Positions 8,117 through 16,488 are shown, counted from the stretch's first letter. The stretch: DNA of 64,000 nt from an uncultured Oscillospiraceae bacterium (GCA_934565655.1 CAKTIE010000007.1:1-64000), one strand, 5' to 3'. Made by a program: numbers and translations. The notes: a model not told the origin generated them from the sequence alone.

Positions 8117-8240
8117 AGTGAAGAGAGAAAAGAGAAGAGTGAAGAACTGCGGTATGCCGCCTGCGGCGGCATGATCCCAATATGTGCCGCGCAGCGGCAC
8201 ACCACAACGCTTCGCTCTTCTCTCTTCACTTTTCTCTTTT
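8117..8240. repeat. Intergenic palindromic repeat with GTGAAGAG-type ends
   Basis: Purine-rich left arm (8117-8144) and complementary right arm (8210-8240) enclose two perfect hairpins: ATGCCGCC..GGCGGCAT (8154-8172) and GTGCCGC..GCGGCAC (8184-8200). The right arm overlaps the tatD stop codon. A related end fragment lies at 27154-27177. Confidence 0.65.
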
Positions 8241-8994
8241 ATTTGATGCCGAATAACCTTTTCCCGTTCTCCATGGTCAGGCGGGCCATTTCCTCCGTGG
8301 TCATGCCCTTGATCTGGGCCAGCTTCTCGGCAATGTAGCACACATTGCGGGAGTCGTTGCGCTTGCCCCGCATGGGGACGGGCGACATATAGGGAGAGTC
8401 CGTCTCGATCAGAATACGGTCGAGCGGCACCATCTCCGCCACCTCCACGGTCTTGCGGGCGTTCTTATAGGTCACGGGGCCGTCGAAGCCCAGATACCAG
8501 CCCAGCGCCAGCAGCTCACGGGCCATCTCCACGCTGCCGGAATAGCAGTGGAACACGCCCCGGAGAGCGGGGTACTCCTTCACGATGGCCAGCGAGTCGC
8601 CGTGGGCGTCCCGGTCGTGGATGATCACCGGCAGCTCCAGCGCCAGCGCCAGCGCCAGCTGGGCGCGGAACACCTGCTGCTGGAATTCACGGGGCGGGTT
8701 CTCCGCCCAGTAGTAGTCAAGGCCGATCTCACCGATGGCCACCACCCTGGGCTGCTGCGCCAGCTGCCGCAGAGCGTCCATATGCTCCGGCACGAAGTCG
8801 CCGCAGTTTTCCGGGTGGATGCCCACGGCGGCGTACACATGGGGATGCCGGGCCGCCAGATCGACAGCTGCCTGAGAGGACGCCAGCGTACAGCCGGGGT
8901 CGATCACCAGCCCGTCAAAGGCGGAAAGCACCGCGTCACGGTCGGCGTCAAAGGCCTCGTCGTCATAGTGGGCGTGGGTATCAAACAGCGTCAT
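8239..8994 (-). CDS. tatD: TatD family metal-dependent deoxyribonuclease
   Basis: A 251-residue TIM-barrel hydrolase of the TatD family (DNase / 3'-5' exonuclease, linked to DNA repair and turnover). DTHAHYDD at residues 5-12 gives the first metal-binding histidines; GEIGLDYYW, HDRDAHGDS, FHCYSG and ETDSPYM follow in the normal order. It is translationally coupled to the preceding ABM gene by a 4-nt ATGA overlap. In Firmicutes tatD typically follows metG, as here. Length is normal. Confidence 0.95.
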   Translation of the reverse strand: MTLFDTHAHYDDEAFDADRDAVLSAFDGLVIDPGCTLASSQAAVDLAARHPHVYAAVGIHPENCGDFVPEHMDALRQLAQQPRVVAIGEIGLDYYWAENPPREFQQQVFRAQLALALALELPVIIHDRDAHGDSLAIVKEYPALRGVFHCYSGSVEMARELLALGWYLGFDGPVTYKNARKTVEVAEMVPLDRILIETDSPYMSPVPMRGKRNDSRNVCYIAEKLAQIKGMTTEEMARLTMENGKRLFGIK

Positions 8995-9278
8995 ACCAGC
9001 TGTACCTTGCCCATCTCGGTATCGTCGATGTACTGGGCCTTCAGCTCACGCAGGCGGGTCATGTGGGGCTGCTGCATGTGGACGCGCTGGTGCTCCTCGG
9101 TCTCCCACTGCTCGATCAGCAGCACCACGTTCTCCTCCTGGGCGGAGAAATAGTAGTCATAGCGGATGCAGCCCTCCTCAGCCCGGATGGTGGTCAGGAT
9201 GCCCTCGGACACGATGTCGCGGACGTAGTTCTCCCGGCAGCCGGGCTTGGCGGTGTACTTCACATATAGGGTCAACAT
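8991..9278 (-). CDS. Antibiotic-biosynthesis-monooxygenase (ABM) domain protein
   Basis: A 95-residue dimeric alpha/beta-barrel fold protein. The N-terminal strand MLTLYVKYTAKPG, a CIRYDYYFS segment and the ENVVLLIEQWETEEH motif are typical of ABM/YgiN-like small proteins, which are quinol or heme-type oxygenases or have no known role. It lies between metG and tatD and overlaps tatD by 4 nt. The only GGAG site upstream is buried in a long perfect inverted repeat (9283-9326), so translation may depend on how that stem folds. Confidence 0.85.
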   Translation of the reverse strand: MLTLYVKYTAKPGCRENYVRDIVSEGILTTIRAEEGCIRYDYYFSAQEENVVLLIEQWETEEHQRVHMQQPHMTRLRELKAQYIDDTEMGKVQLV

Positions 9279-9282
9279 TTAA

Positions 9283-9326
9283 AATCACGCTCCTTTGCGC
9301 CTATTGTAGCGCAAAGGAGCGTGATT
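9283..9326 (-). terminator. metG terminator that also covers the ABM ribosome site
   Basis: A perfect 18-bp inverted repeat (arms 9283-9300 and 9309-9326, 8-nt loop). On the minus strand it is followed by ATTTTAAATG, a short T-run running straight into the ABM start codon. The second arm contains AAAGGAGCG, the only ribosome site for that gene. Confidence 0.75.
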
Positions 9327-9354
9327 GTCCATATAAGTTTAGGGTTTGACGAAG

Positions 9355-11319
9355 TTAGCAGAGCTTGGCACCGGCGGGGACACTGTCATCAATGATCATC
9401 AGGTTTACCTTCTCCTCGCCCTTCTCCTTGTGGACGGCGGAGATCAGCATGCCGTTGCTGGGGATGCCCATCATCTTCCGGGGCGGCAGGTTCAGGATGG
9501 CCATGACGGTCTTGCCGATCAGCTGCTCCGGCTCATAGTAGTGGTGGATGCCGGAGACGATGATGCGGTCAGTGCCGCTGCCGTCATCCAGCGTGAACTT
9601 CAGCAGCTTGTCGGACTTCTTCACCGCTTCGCAGTTCTTGATCTTCACGGCCCGGAAATCGGACTTCAGGAAGGTGTCAAAGTCCACCTCCTGCTCCACA
9701 TAGGGCTCCAGCTCGATGGCGGGCAGGGCGGCCTTCTTCTGGGCCTCCTGCATGGCGTTTAGCTCCGCCAGCGCCTTCTCGGTGTCCACGCGGGGGAACA
9801 GGTTCTCGCCCTTGGCCACCTGCACCTCGGCGGACAGAGTGCCCCAGGCGTTGGCCTTCTCCCAGGTGTGATCCTCGGCGGAAGCGCCGATCTTCACAAA
9901 GATCTTGTCGCAGCTCTCCGGCATCACGGGGGTCAGCAGGGTGGTGCAGACGCGGATGGTCTCCAGCAGGTTATAGAGGACGGTGGCCAGACGGGCGCGC
10001 TTGCTCTCGTCCTTGCCCAGCACCCAGGGCGCGGTCTCGTCGATATACTTGTTAGCGCGGTCGATGACCTTGAACACCTCGTCCAAACCGTTCTGGAGCT
10101 GCAGCTTCTCCATCTCGGCCTCGTAGCGGTCGCGGAGACCGCAGACGGTCTTTTTCAGGTCGCAGTCCTCGGGAGCGTCCTCACGGTCGGCGGGCAGCTT
10201 GCCGCCGAAGTACTTCTCCACCATGCCGGTGGTGCGGCTGACCAGATTGCCCAGCTTGTTGGCCAGGTCGGTGTTGATGGTGGAGATCAGCAGCTCGTTG
10301 GAGAAGTTACCGTCGGAGCCGAAGGGGAAGGTACGCAGCAGGAAGAAGCGCAGGGCGTCCACGCCGAACATCTCGGACAGGGCGTAGGGGTCCACCACGT
10401 TGCCCTTGGACTTGGACATCTTGCCGCCGTCGATCACCAGCCAGCCGTGGCCGTACACATGCTTGGGCAGGGGCAGACCCATGCTCATCAGCATGGCGGG
10501 CCAAATGATGGAGTGGAAGCGGACGATCTCCTTGCCCACGATGTGATAATCGGCGGGCCAATAGCGGTCGAAATCGTGATACTTGTCGTTATACAGGCCC
10601 AGGGCGGTGGCGTAGTTGAACAGGGCGTCCACCCACACGTACACCACGTGGCCGGGGTCGAAGTCCACGGGAATGCCCCAGTTGAAGCTGGTACGGGAAA
10701 CGCACAGATCCTCCAGACCGGGCTTGATGAAGTTGTTGACCATCTCATTGACGCGGGTACGGGGCTGCAGGAAATCGGTGTCCTCCAGCAGGTGCTGCAC
10801 CTTATCGGCGTACTCGCTCAGACGGAAGAAGTAGGCCTCCTCCTCGGCGTCGTGAACCTCGCGGCCACAGTCGGGGCACTTGCCGTCCACCAGCTGGCTC
10901 TCGGTCCAGAAGCTTTCGCAGGGGGTGCAGTACTTGCCCTTATAGGCGCCCTTGTAGATATCGCCGTTTTCGTACATTTTCTTGAAGATCTTCTGCACGG
11001 CCTCGCAGTGGTAGTCGTCGGTGGTGCGGATGAAGCGGTCGTTGGAGATGTTCATCAGCTTCCACAGGTCACGGACGCCGCGAGGGCCGTCCACGATGCG
11101 GTCCACGAAGGCCTGGGGAGTCATACCGGCTTCCTCGGCCTTGGTCTCGATCTTCTGGCCATGCTCGTCGGTGCCGGTCAGGAACATGACGTCATAGCCC
11201 TGCAGGCGCTTATAGCGGGCGATGGCGTCGGTGGCCACGGTGCAGTAGCTGTGGCCGATGTGCAGCTTGTCAGAGGGGTAGTAAATGGGTGTGGTGATAT
11301 AGAACTTTTTCTTTTCCAT
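9355..11319 (-). CDS. metG: Methionyl-tRNA synthetase
   Basis: A 654-residue class I synthetase charging tRNA-Met. HIGH is at residues 20-23 and KMSKS at about 299-303. A zinc knuckle is formed by CTPCE and CPDCG (about 130-150). A C-terminal tRNA-binding (EMAP/CsaA-like) domain starts near residue 550, ending in the usual FVGAKL-type tail variant VPAGAKLC. The ATG follows AAGGAGAG. Expression is probably controlled by the T-box leader upstream. This is the two-zinc-cysteine-pair long form common in Clostridia. Confidence 0.97.
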   Translation of the reverse strand: MEKKKFYITTPIYYPSDKLHIGHSYCTVATDAIARYKRLQGYDVMFLTGTDEHGQKIETKAEEAGMTPQAFVDRIVDGPRGVRDLWKLMNISNDRFIRTTDDYHCEAVQKIFKKMYENGDIYKGAYKGKYCTPCESFWTESQLVDGKCPDCGREVHDAEEEAYFFRLSEYADKVQHLLEDTDFLQPRTRVNEMVNNFIKPGLEDLCVSRTSFNWGIPVDFDPGHVVYVWVDALFNYATALGLYNDKYHDFDRYWPADYHIVGKEIVRFHSIIWPAMLMSMGLPLPKHVYGHGWLVIDGGKMSKSKGNVVDPYALSEMFGVDALRFFLLRTFPFGSDGNFSNELLISTINTDLANKLGNLVSRTTGMVEKYFGGKLPADREDAPEDCDLKKTVCGLRDRYEAEMEKLQLQNGLDEVFKVIDRANKYIDETAPWVLGKDESKRARLATVLYNLLETIRVCTTLLTPVMPESCDKIFVKIGASAEDHTWEKANAWGTLSAEVQVAKGENLFPRVDTEKALAELNAMQEAQKKAALPAIELEPYVEQEVDFDTFLKSDFRAVKIKNCEAVKKSDKLLKFTLDDGSGTDRIIVSGIHHYYEPEQLIGKTVMAILNLPPRKMMGIPSNGMLISAVHKEKGEEKVNLMIIDDSVPAGAKLC

Positions 11320-11389
11320 GGGATATCTCTCCTTTTCCGCCGCCCCGAATGGAAGGACGGCTTAAAATTATTTTTCCTGTTTTTCCTGA

Positions 11390-11677
11390 AAATATAAAAC
11401 ACCCCTAGCGTCATGCTAAGGGCGACTTGAACCGGTCGCGGTACCACCTTGCTTCGCCCCGGCCCTGCGGCCGCGGCCTCATGGAGTGCCAGCACACTCC
11501 CGCGCTTTAACGGGCGCTCTCCCGTTCCGGCCTGACGGTTTTTCGCTCGGCCGGACAGCTCCGGAGTCATGTTCGCCGGTTTCCTCCGCGCCCGCTTTCA
11601 CCTTTCCGGGCTCTCTTGTGGCGGTATCTGCCGGTTACTCTCTCTTTCATCGCTTTTTCTTTGCATTTTATGCATTT
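11390..11677 (-). promoter_or_regulatory. Methionine T-box leader of metG
   Basis: The T-box sequence AAGGTGGTACCGCG is at 11437-11450. Stem I carries AGAGAGCCCGG and GGTGAAAGC elements. The candidate specifier codon is ATG (11568-11570) in the context GAAC-ATG-ACTCCGGAGC. A terminator stem (11401-11422) with TTTTATATTTT follows. Uncharged tRNA-Met would pair with the specifier and the T-box bulge and favour read-through into metG. Confidence 0.9.
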
Positions 11678-11683
11678 TGGGGT

Positions 11684-11712
11684 ATCATACTCCAAAATGT
11701 AGAGTTTGTCAA
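11684..11712 (-). promoter_or_regulatory. Promoter of the metG T-box transcript
   Basis: TTGACA (11707-11712), 17-nt spacer, TATGAT (11684-11689) on the minus strand; transcription should begin near 11677. Confidence 0.85.
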
Positions 11713-11744
11713 CCGTTACAGCGGTTTTCTGTGTAAATTCACGC

Positions 11745-11773
11745 TTTACAGCGGAAGAAAAGTTTTGTATAAT
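11745..11773 (+). promoter_or_regulatory. Promoter of buk
   Basis: TTTACA (11745-11750), 17-nt spacer, perfect TATAAT (11768-11773). It is divergent from the metG promoter, with about 30 nt between the two -35 boxes. Confidence 0.85.
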
Positions 11774-11829
11774 GTGGGTTGGAAATTTTTTATGGTGGCG
11801 AATTACCATACACACAGGAGGAACAAAAA

Positions 11830-12918
11830 ATGTCTTTCAAGATCCTTGTTATCAATCCCGGTTCCACTTCCACCAAGATCGGTGTCTATGAGGACGAGAC
11901 CCTGCTGTTTGACAAGACCCTGCGTCACAGCGCCGAGGATATCGCCCAGTTTAACTCCATCCCCGCCCAGAAGGACTGGCGCTGCCAGCTGGTGCTGAAG
12001 GCCCTGCGGGAAGAGAATTTCGATATCAACACACTGGATGCCGTTTCCGGTCGCGGCGGTCTGCTGCGTCCCATCCGCGGCGGCACCTACGCCGTCAACG
12101 ACAATCTGGTGAACGACTGCACCATCGGCGTGCAGGGCCAGCATGCCTCCAACCTGGGCGGCATCATCGCCCGCGAGATCGGTGATTCCCTGGGCATCCC
12201 CTCCTACATCGTTGACCCCGTGGTGGTGGACGAGCTGACCGATGTGGCCCGCTATGCCGGCCATCCCCTGTTCCAGCGCGTCAGCATTTTCCACGCCCTG
12301 AACCAGAAGGCCGTGGCCAAGCGCTATGCCAAGGAAAACGGCAAGAAATACGAGGATCTGAACCTGATCGTCTGCCATCTGGGCGGCGGCGTCTCCATCG
12401 GCGCGCACTGCCACGGCAGCGTCATCGATACCCAGAATGCCCTGGACGGCGACGGCCCCTTCTCCCCCGAGCGCTCCGGTTCCCTGCCCACCGGCCAGCT
12501 GGTGAAGCTGTGCTGCTCCGGCCAGTATACCGAGGCTGAGCTGAAGCGTATGCTGTCCGGCCGCGGCGGTCTGGTGGCCTACACCGGCTCCAACGACATG
12601 CGCTATCTGCTGGCCGAGGCCAAGAACGACAAGAAGATCGCCGGCGTGGTGGAGGCCTTCCACTATCAGATCGCCAAGGAAGTGGGTTCCATGGCCGCTG
12701 TCATGAAGGGCAAGGTGGATCAGATCATCCTGACCGGCGGCATCGCCTACGGCAAGGAGACCGTGGACGCCATCAGCGAAATGGTGGACTGGATCGCGCC
12801 CGTCACCGTGTATCCCGGCGAGGACGAGCTGCTGGCTCTGGCACAGGGCGCGCTGCGTGTCCTGCGCGGCGAGGAGAAGGCACAGGAGTATCGCCGTCCC
12901 CGTCCCACCGAGGCGTAA
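11830..12918 (+). CDS. buk: Butyrate kinase
   Basis: A 362-residue acetokinase-family enzyme converting butyryl phosphate and ADP to butyrate and [20 protein letters not shown] (about 6-22) is the phosphate-binding start that separates Buk from acetate kinase. GGRGG and [19 protein letters not shown] loops and an [10 protein letters not shown] adenosine motif follow. The ATG at 11830 lies behind AGGAGGAAC. The usual partner ptb is not adjacent; the next gene is a flavo-diiron protein. It suggests butyrate or branched-chain acid formation with substrate-level ATP, which fits the 2-oxoacid oxidoreductase nearby. Confidence 0.95.
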   Translation: MSFKILVINPGSTSTKIGVYEDETLLFDKTLRHSAEDIAQFNSIPAQKDWRCQLVLKALREENFDINTLDAVSGRGGLLRPIRGGTYAVNDNLVNDCTIGVQGQHASNLGGIIAREIGDSLGIPSYIVDPVVVDELTDVARYAGHPLFQRVSIFHALNQKAVAKRYAKENGKKYEDLNLIVCHLGGGVSIGAHCHGSVIDTQNALDGDGPFSPERSGSLPTGQLVKLCCSGQYTEAELKRMLSGRGGLVAYTGSNDMRYLLAEAKNDKKIAGVVEAFHYQIAKEVGSMAAVMKGKVDQIILTGGIAYGKETVDAISEMVDWIAPVTVYPGEDELLALAQGALRVLRGEEKAQEYRRPRPTEA

Positions 12919-12937
12919 CAAACAGCGTATTCTCTAA

Positions 12938-12974
12938 GGACGCCTGGCGGCTTTCGCTGCCGGGCGCCTTTTCC
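12938..12974 (+). terminator. Terminator between buk and the flavoprotein gene
   Basis: GC-rich stem GGACGCCTGGCGGC-tttc-GCTGCCGGGCGCC followed by TTTTCCCTT. I see no clear promoter between it and the next start codon, so partial read-through is likely. Confidence 0.7.
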
Positions 12975-12999
12975 CTTATTGAAAAGGAGGTCATTTCTC

Positions 13000-14157
13000 A
13001 TGTTTATCAGCAACGATATCCGGTATATCGGCGTCAACGACCATCAGGTGACACTGTTTGAGGGGCAGTACGACGTGCCGCTGGGCATGGCCTACAACTC
13101 CTACGTCATTCTGGACGAGAAGATCGCCGTGATGGACACGGTGGACGCTCATTTCGGCAAGGAGTGGATGGACAGCCTGACGGCGGCACTGGGTGGCCGC
13201 ACGCCGGACTATCTGGTGGTGCAGCACATGGAGCCGGATCACAGCGCCAACATCGTGCGCTTTATGGACGCCTACCCCACCGCCGTGGTGGTGGCCTCTC
13301 AGGCGGCGTTCCGGATGATGAAGCAGTTCTACGGCAGCGACTACGCCGACCGCCGCCTGGTGGTGGGCGAGGGCGACACGCTGGCGCTGGGCCGCCACAC
13401 CCTCACCTTCCTGACGGCCCCCATGGTACACTGGCCGGAGGTGATCGTCACCTATGACGGCACGGACAAGGTGCTGTTCTCCGCCGACGGACTGGGCAAG
13501 TTCGGCGCGCTGGATGTGGAGGATCCCGAGGGCTGGGCCTGCGAGGCGCGGCGCTACTACTTCGGCATCGTGGGCAAGTTCGGCGCCCAGGTGCAGGCGC
13601 TGCTGAAAAAGGCCGCGACGGTGGACATTCAGACGGTCTGCCCCCTTCACGGCCCGGTGCTGACCGGCGAGGCGCTGGCGGAGGCCCTGCGGCTGTACGA
13701 CATCTGGTCGGGCTACGGCGTGGAGAGCGAGGGCGTGATGATCGCCTACGCCTCCGTATACGGCAACACGGAGAAGGCGGCACAGCTGCTGGCCGAAAAG
13801 CTGAAGGAAAAGGGCTGCCCCAAGGTGGCGCTGACCTGCGTGCAGCGGGAGGACTGGGCCGAGGCGGTGGAGGACGCCTTCCGCTACGGCAAGCTGGTGG
13901 TGGCCGCGCCCACCTATAACGGCTTCCTGTTCCCGGCCATGCGGGAGTTCATCCAGCACCTGACCGAGCGGAACTATCAGAACCGTCAGGTGGCGTTCAT
14001 CGAAAACGGCTCGTGGGCGCCTGCCGCTGCCAAGGAGATGAAGAAGCTGCTGGAGGGCTGCAAGAACGTGACGCTGGGCAGCACGGTGACCATTCGCTCT
14101 GCCATGACGGAGGAGAACAAGGCGCAGCTGGACGCACTGGCAGATGAGCTTCTATAA
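13000..14157 (+). CDS. FprA-type flavo-diiron protein (A-type flavoprotein)
   Basis: A 385-residue protein that reduces O2 or NO using electrons from rubredoxin or ferredoxin. The N-terminal metallo-beta-lactamase-like domain (about 1-240) has HMEPDHSAN (H-x-E-x-D-H di-iron ligands) and later H ligands in APMVHWPE and CPLHGPVL. The C-terminal flavodoxin domain begins with YASVYGNTEKAA (about 245-258), the FMN phosphate loop. The ATG follows AAAAGGAGG. No rubredoxin domain is attached. It probably protects oxygen-sensitive enzymes such as the 2-oxoacid oxidoreductase. Confidence 0.94.
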   Translation: MFISNDIRYIGVNDHQVTLFEGQYDVPLGMAYNSYVILDEKIAVMDTVDAHFGKEWMDSLTAALGGRTPDYLVVQHMEPDHSANIVRFMDAYPTAVVVASQAAFRMMKQFYGSDYADRRLVVGEGDTLALGRHTLTFLTAPMVHWPEVIVTYDGTDKVLFSADGLGKFGALDVEDPEGWACEARRYYFGIVGKFGAQVQALLKKAATVDIQTVCPLHGPVLTGEALAEALRLYDIWSGYGVESEGVMIAYASVYGNTEKAAQLLAEKLKEKGCPKVALTCVQREDWAEAVEDAFRYGKLVVAAPTYNGFLFPAMREFIQHLTERNYQNRQVAFIENGSWAPAAAKEMKKLLEGCKNVTLGSTVTIRSAMTEENKAQLDALADELL

Positions 14158-14163
14158 AGTAAA

Positions 14164-14200
14164 GATGCCGTCCGGTCGAAAGCCGGACGGCATCTTTTTG
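14164..14200 (+). terminator. Rho-independent terminator after the flavo-diiron gene
   Basis: Perfect stem GATGCCGTCCGG-tcgaaag-CCGGACGGCATC followed by TTTTTG. Confidence 0.92.
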
Positions 14201-14211
14201 TATAGGGCATT

Positions 14212-14949
14212 TTACTGCTGGGCAGGAGTGCCGCAGCGGGGGCAGACGCCATTTTCCAATCTGGCGCCGCACTCTTTGCAGAAAAGGGCGGGCTGTACCG
14301 GGGCTTGCATCGGCTCCTGCATGGGAGGCTGCACCGAGGCCTGCATTGGCTCCTGCATGGGAGGCTGCACCGGGGCCTGTATTGGCTCCTGCATGGGAGA
14401 CTGCACCGGGGCTTGCATCGGCTCCTGCATGGGAGACTGCACCGGGGCCCATGCCGCCTGCACCGGCTCCTGTGCCGGAGCCTGCGTCTTGCGCTGGAGG
14501 ACGGCGACCTTCAGCTCCTGCACGTCGGGCGTGGCAAACACATCACCGGCGGCTCTTCCGGTCTGATCGGCCAGCTTATGGTTGATGGCGATCACATTCT
14601 TCACCAGCAGAACCACCATCATCAGCAGCTCATAGCTGAGGCGAACGACAATGGGACCCAGAACGATGTACAGCAGTCCCATGCCGCCCATCCATTTGAC
14701 ACCGCCGCTCCAGTAATCTCTCTGGATATTGAACAGCTGCATCACACCGTAGAGGACAATGAAAGCCGTAGAGAAGATGTACAGCGCCTGCAGGATCTTT
14801 TCCACCACAAGAAACTTGAAGCTGCAAAGGTCTTGCAGGAATCTGCCAAAGGCATTCATTTTCTCACGGCGCTTTTCCGGCACGATGAAGATGAACGCCA
14901 GCACCGTTGCGGCAATCGCAAGAACAGCCGCTTGCGCCGTTGTCAACAC
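14212..14949 (-). CDS. Membrane protein with 12-residue repeats and C-terminal zinc ribbon
   Basis: About 245 residues. One hydrophobic segment near the N-terminus, a PEKRREK turn, then two further membrane segments (around ILQALYIFSTAFIVLYGV and GLLYIVLGPIVVRLSYELL). A Pro/Gln/Met-rich linker follows with four near-identical 12-residue units of the type MQEPMQAPVQPP. It ends in a zinc ribbon, CKECGARLENGVCPRCG. The start is uncertain: a TTG at 14976 lies inside the terminator stem of the gene before, a GTG at 14949 keeps the first helix, and an ATG at 14859 loses it. Function unknown; similar zinc-ribbon membrane proteins are common in Oscillospiraceae. Confidence 0.72.
   Translation of the reverse strand: MLTTAQAAVLAIAATVLAFIFIVPEKRREKMNAFGRFLQDLCSFKFLVVEKILQALYIFSTAFIVLYGVMQLFNIQRDYWSGGVKWMGGMGLLYIVLGPIVVRLSYELLMMVVLLVKNVIAINHKLADQTGRAAGDVFATPDVQELKVAVLQRKTQAPAQEPVQAAWAPVQSPMQEPMQAPVQSPMQEPIQAPVQPPMQEPMQASVQPPMQEPMQAPVQPALFCKECGARLENGVCPRCGTPAQQ
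14301..14444. repeat. Four tandem 36-bp in-frame repeats
   Basis: Units 14301-14336, 14337-14372, 14373-14408 and 14409-14444 differ at only a few positions and encode the 12-residue repeats of the zinc-ribbon membrane protein. High identity at DNA level points to recent expansion by slippage. Confidence 0.9.
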
Positions 14950-14956
14950 ACAGGAT

Positions 14957-14995
14957 ACAAAAGGCCGCCCGGCCAAACCGGACGGCCTTTTTGCC
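14957..14995 (-). terminator. Bidirectional-looking terminator after the DUF4015 gene
   Basis: Stem AAAAGGCCGCCCGG-ccaaa-CCGGACGGCCTTTTT with T-runs on both strands. On the minus strand it ends the hrcA-dnaK-dnaJ-rpiB read-through unit. Confidence 0.85.
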
Positions 14996-14997
14996 TG

Positions 14998-16011
14998 TTA
15001 TCCTTTTACGACATAGCTGCCGGTCTCCGCCGGTACGGCCACGATGGGCACAAGGCGGGTATCGGCATCGAATTTCTCCGGCAGCTGCTGCCGCAACGCC
15101 GCGGCATCCACGCCGGCTTCCAGATAGATGCGGTCGAAGTTCTGGGCCAGCAGCTCCGGCGACAGGCCGAAGTCGGCGGAGGGCTCGCTGCGCAGGACGA
15201 TGCTCAGCTTCACGCCGTCCGGCAGGTTGGCCCGCAGGCTCTGGACAAAGTCCGTCAGCACCTGCACCTTATCCACGCCCTCCAGTCCGGCGATGGAGTC
15301 CAGCCGCCCGGTGGTGGGATAGCTGAAGTAGTCCAGGGCGATCTCGTCAAAGCCCAGCTGGGCATACTCCTGGCACAGGGTGGTGATATATACCAGCACT
15401 TGGGGATTGCTGGGGTCCAGCCAGGCCATGCTGGCGGCGTCGTACCAGAAGCTGCCGCTTTCCACGCATATGGCCGCGTCGGGATAGGCCCGGACAAAGT
15501 AGCTGTCGCAGAACACGGACATGCGGGCGATGGAATAGGCATCGCCTGCCAGCAGCGTCTGCAGGTTGGCCATGGTGTCATACTGCGCCACGTCCACCTG
15601 CTGCGGCACCTCCACCGCCGTGGTATAGGTGATGGCGCCGTTGACCCGCTTGGTCTCCACGGCGAAGGCGCTCTCCGTCAGGCTGTCCAGCACCGTCTGG
15701 GGATCCTGCCGCAGGACGTTGGTATTCAGCATCTGGGCGTGGAGCGGCTCCAGATGGGGCGCGTAGCCGGTGTCCACATAGTCGATGTTCACATCGTTGT
15801 CCGGCACGCCCGGCTCCTGCGTATCCTGCTGCGGCTCCTTCTGGAAGGGCCACTCGATATGGGCCTTGCCCGCGTCGTCATAGACGATGTAGTTCTGGAT
15901 CACCAGATACGCCGCAGCCGCCAGGATCACCACCACCAGCACCGCGGCCAGCGCGATCTGCTGGCGGCGCTTACGGCCCCGGCCGCGATAGTTATGATAC
16001 CCCTTGGTCAT
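14998..16011 (-). CDS. DUF4015 putative glycoside hydrolase, membrane-anchored
   Basis: A 337-residue exported protein. A basic N-terminus (RGRGRKRRQQ) precedes one transmembrane anchor at about residues 20-38 (IALAAVLVVVILAAAAYLV), so the rest should face outward. The C-terminal two-thirds match the TIM-barrel putative glycosidase family DUF4015, with GFDEIALDYFSYPTTG as the clearest motif (acidic residues at the predicted active site). The ATG at 16009-16011 is 2 nt from the rpiB stop, so it is coupled to rpiB. A role in cell-wall or surface-polysaccharide turnover is an inference. Confidence 0.85.
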   Translation of the reverse strand: MTKGYHNYRGRGRKRRQQIALAAVLVVVILAAAAYLVIQNYIVYDDAGKAHIEWPFQKEPQQDTQEPGVPDNDVNIDYVDTGYAPHLEPLHAQMLNTNVLRQDPQTVLDSLTESAFAVETKRVNGAITYTTAVEVPQQVDVAQYDTMANLQTLLAGDAYSIARMSVFCDSYFVRAYPDAAICVESGSFWYDAASMAWLDPSNPQVLVYITTLCQEYAQLGFDEIALDYFSYPTTGRLDSIAGLEGVDKVQVLTDFVQSLRANLPDGVKLSIVLRSEPSADFGLSPELLAQNFDRIYLEAGVDAAALRQQLPEKFDADTRLVPIVAVPAETGSYVVKG

Positions 16012-16013
16012 GG

Positions 16014-16451
16014 TCAGGGCTGGATATCGTCCAGCAGGCCCACGCGGCGGGCGTGGCGGCCGCCCTCGAACTCGGTGGTCAGGAACACCTCGGTGATCTT
16101 TTTGGCCATGTTGGGGCCGATGATACCGGCGCCCATGGCCAGCACGTTGGCGTTGTTGTGGCGGCGGGTCATTTCGGCGCTGTAACTGTCGCCGCACAGG
16201 GCACAGCGGATACCCTTGACCTTGTTGGCGGCCATGGACACGCCGATGCCGGTGGTGCAGATGACGATACCCTTGTCACATTCGCCATTGGCCACGGCAC
16301 GGGCCACCTTTTCGGCGTACACGGGATAATCCACGCTTTCGGTGTTGTAGCAGCCGAAATCCTCGAACTCGTAGTCGTGCTCCTCCAGCCAGATGAGAAT
16401 GTCCTGCTTCAGCAGGTAGCCGCCGTGGTCACAGCCGATGGCAATTTTCAT
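16014..16451 (-). CDS. rpiB: Ribose-5-phosphate isomerase B
   Basis: A 145-residue RpiB/LacAB isomerase interconverting ribose 5-phosphate and ribulose 5-phosphate. IGCDHGGYLLK (about 4-14) and CTTGIGVSMAANKVKGIRCA (about 67-86, including the catalytic Cys) are diagnostic, and RRHNNANVLAMG follows. The ATG follows AGGAGGAACATCATC. It sits between the PHP phosphatase and the DUF4015 gene in the same direction. Confidence 0.95.
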   Translation of the reverse strand: MKIAIGCDHGGYLLKQDILIWLEEHDYEFEDFGCYNTESVDYPVYAEKVARAVANGECDKGIVICTTGIGVSMAANKVKGIRCALCGDSYSAEMTRRHNNANVLAMGAGIIGPNMAKKITEVFLTTEFEGGRHARRVGLLDDIQP

Positions 16452-16488
16452 GATGATGTTCCTCCTGATGGTTTTGGTATATGTTTTT

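Noticed and set aside
9868..11397. 509-codon open frame on the + strand across metG
   Set aside because: Antisense shadow of metG, no ribosome site, same GC-driven composition.
14301..14444. Possible CRISPR-like direct repeats
   Set aside because: The 36-bp units are adjacent with no spacers and stay in frame in a membrane-protein gene, so they are coding repeats.
14305..16185. 626-codon open frame on the + strand
   Set aside because: It runs antisense through the zinc-ribbon protein, a terminator, the DUF4015 gene and part of rpiB; composition is typical of a shadow frame.
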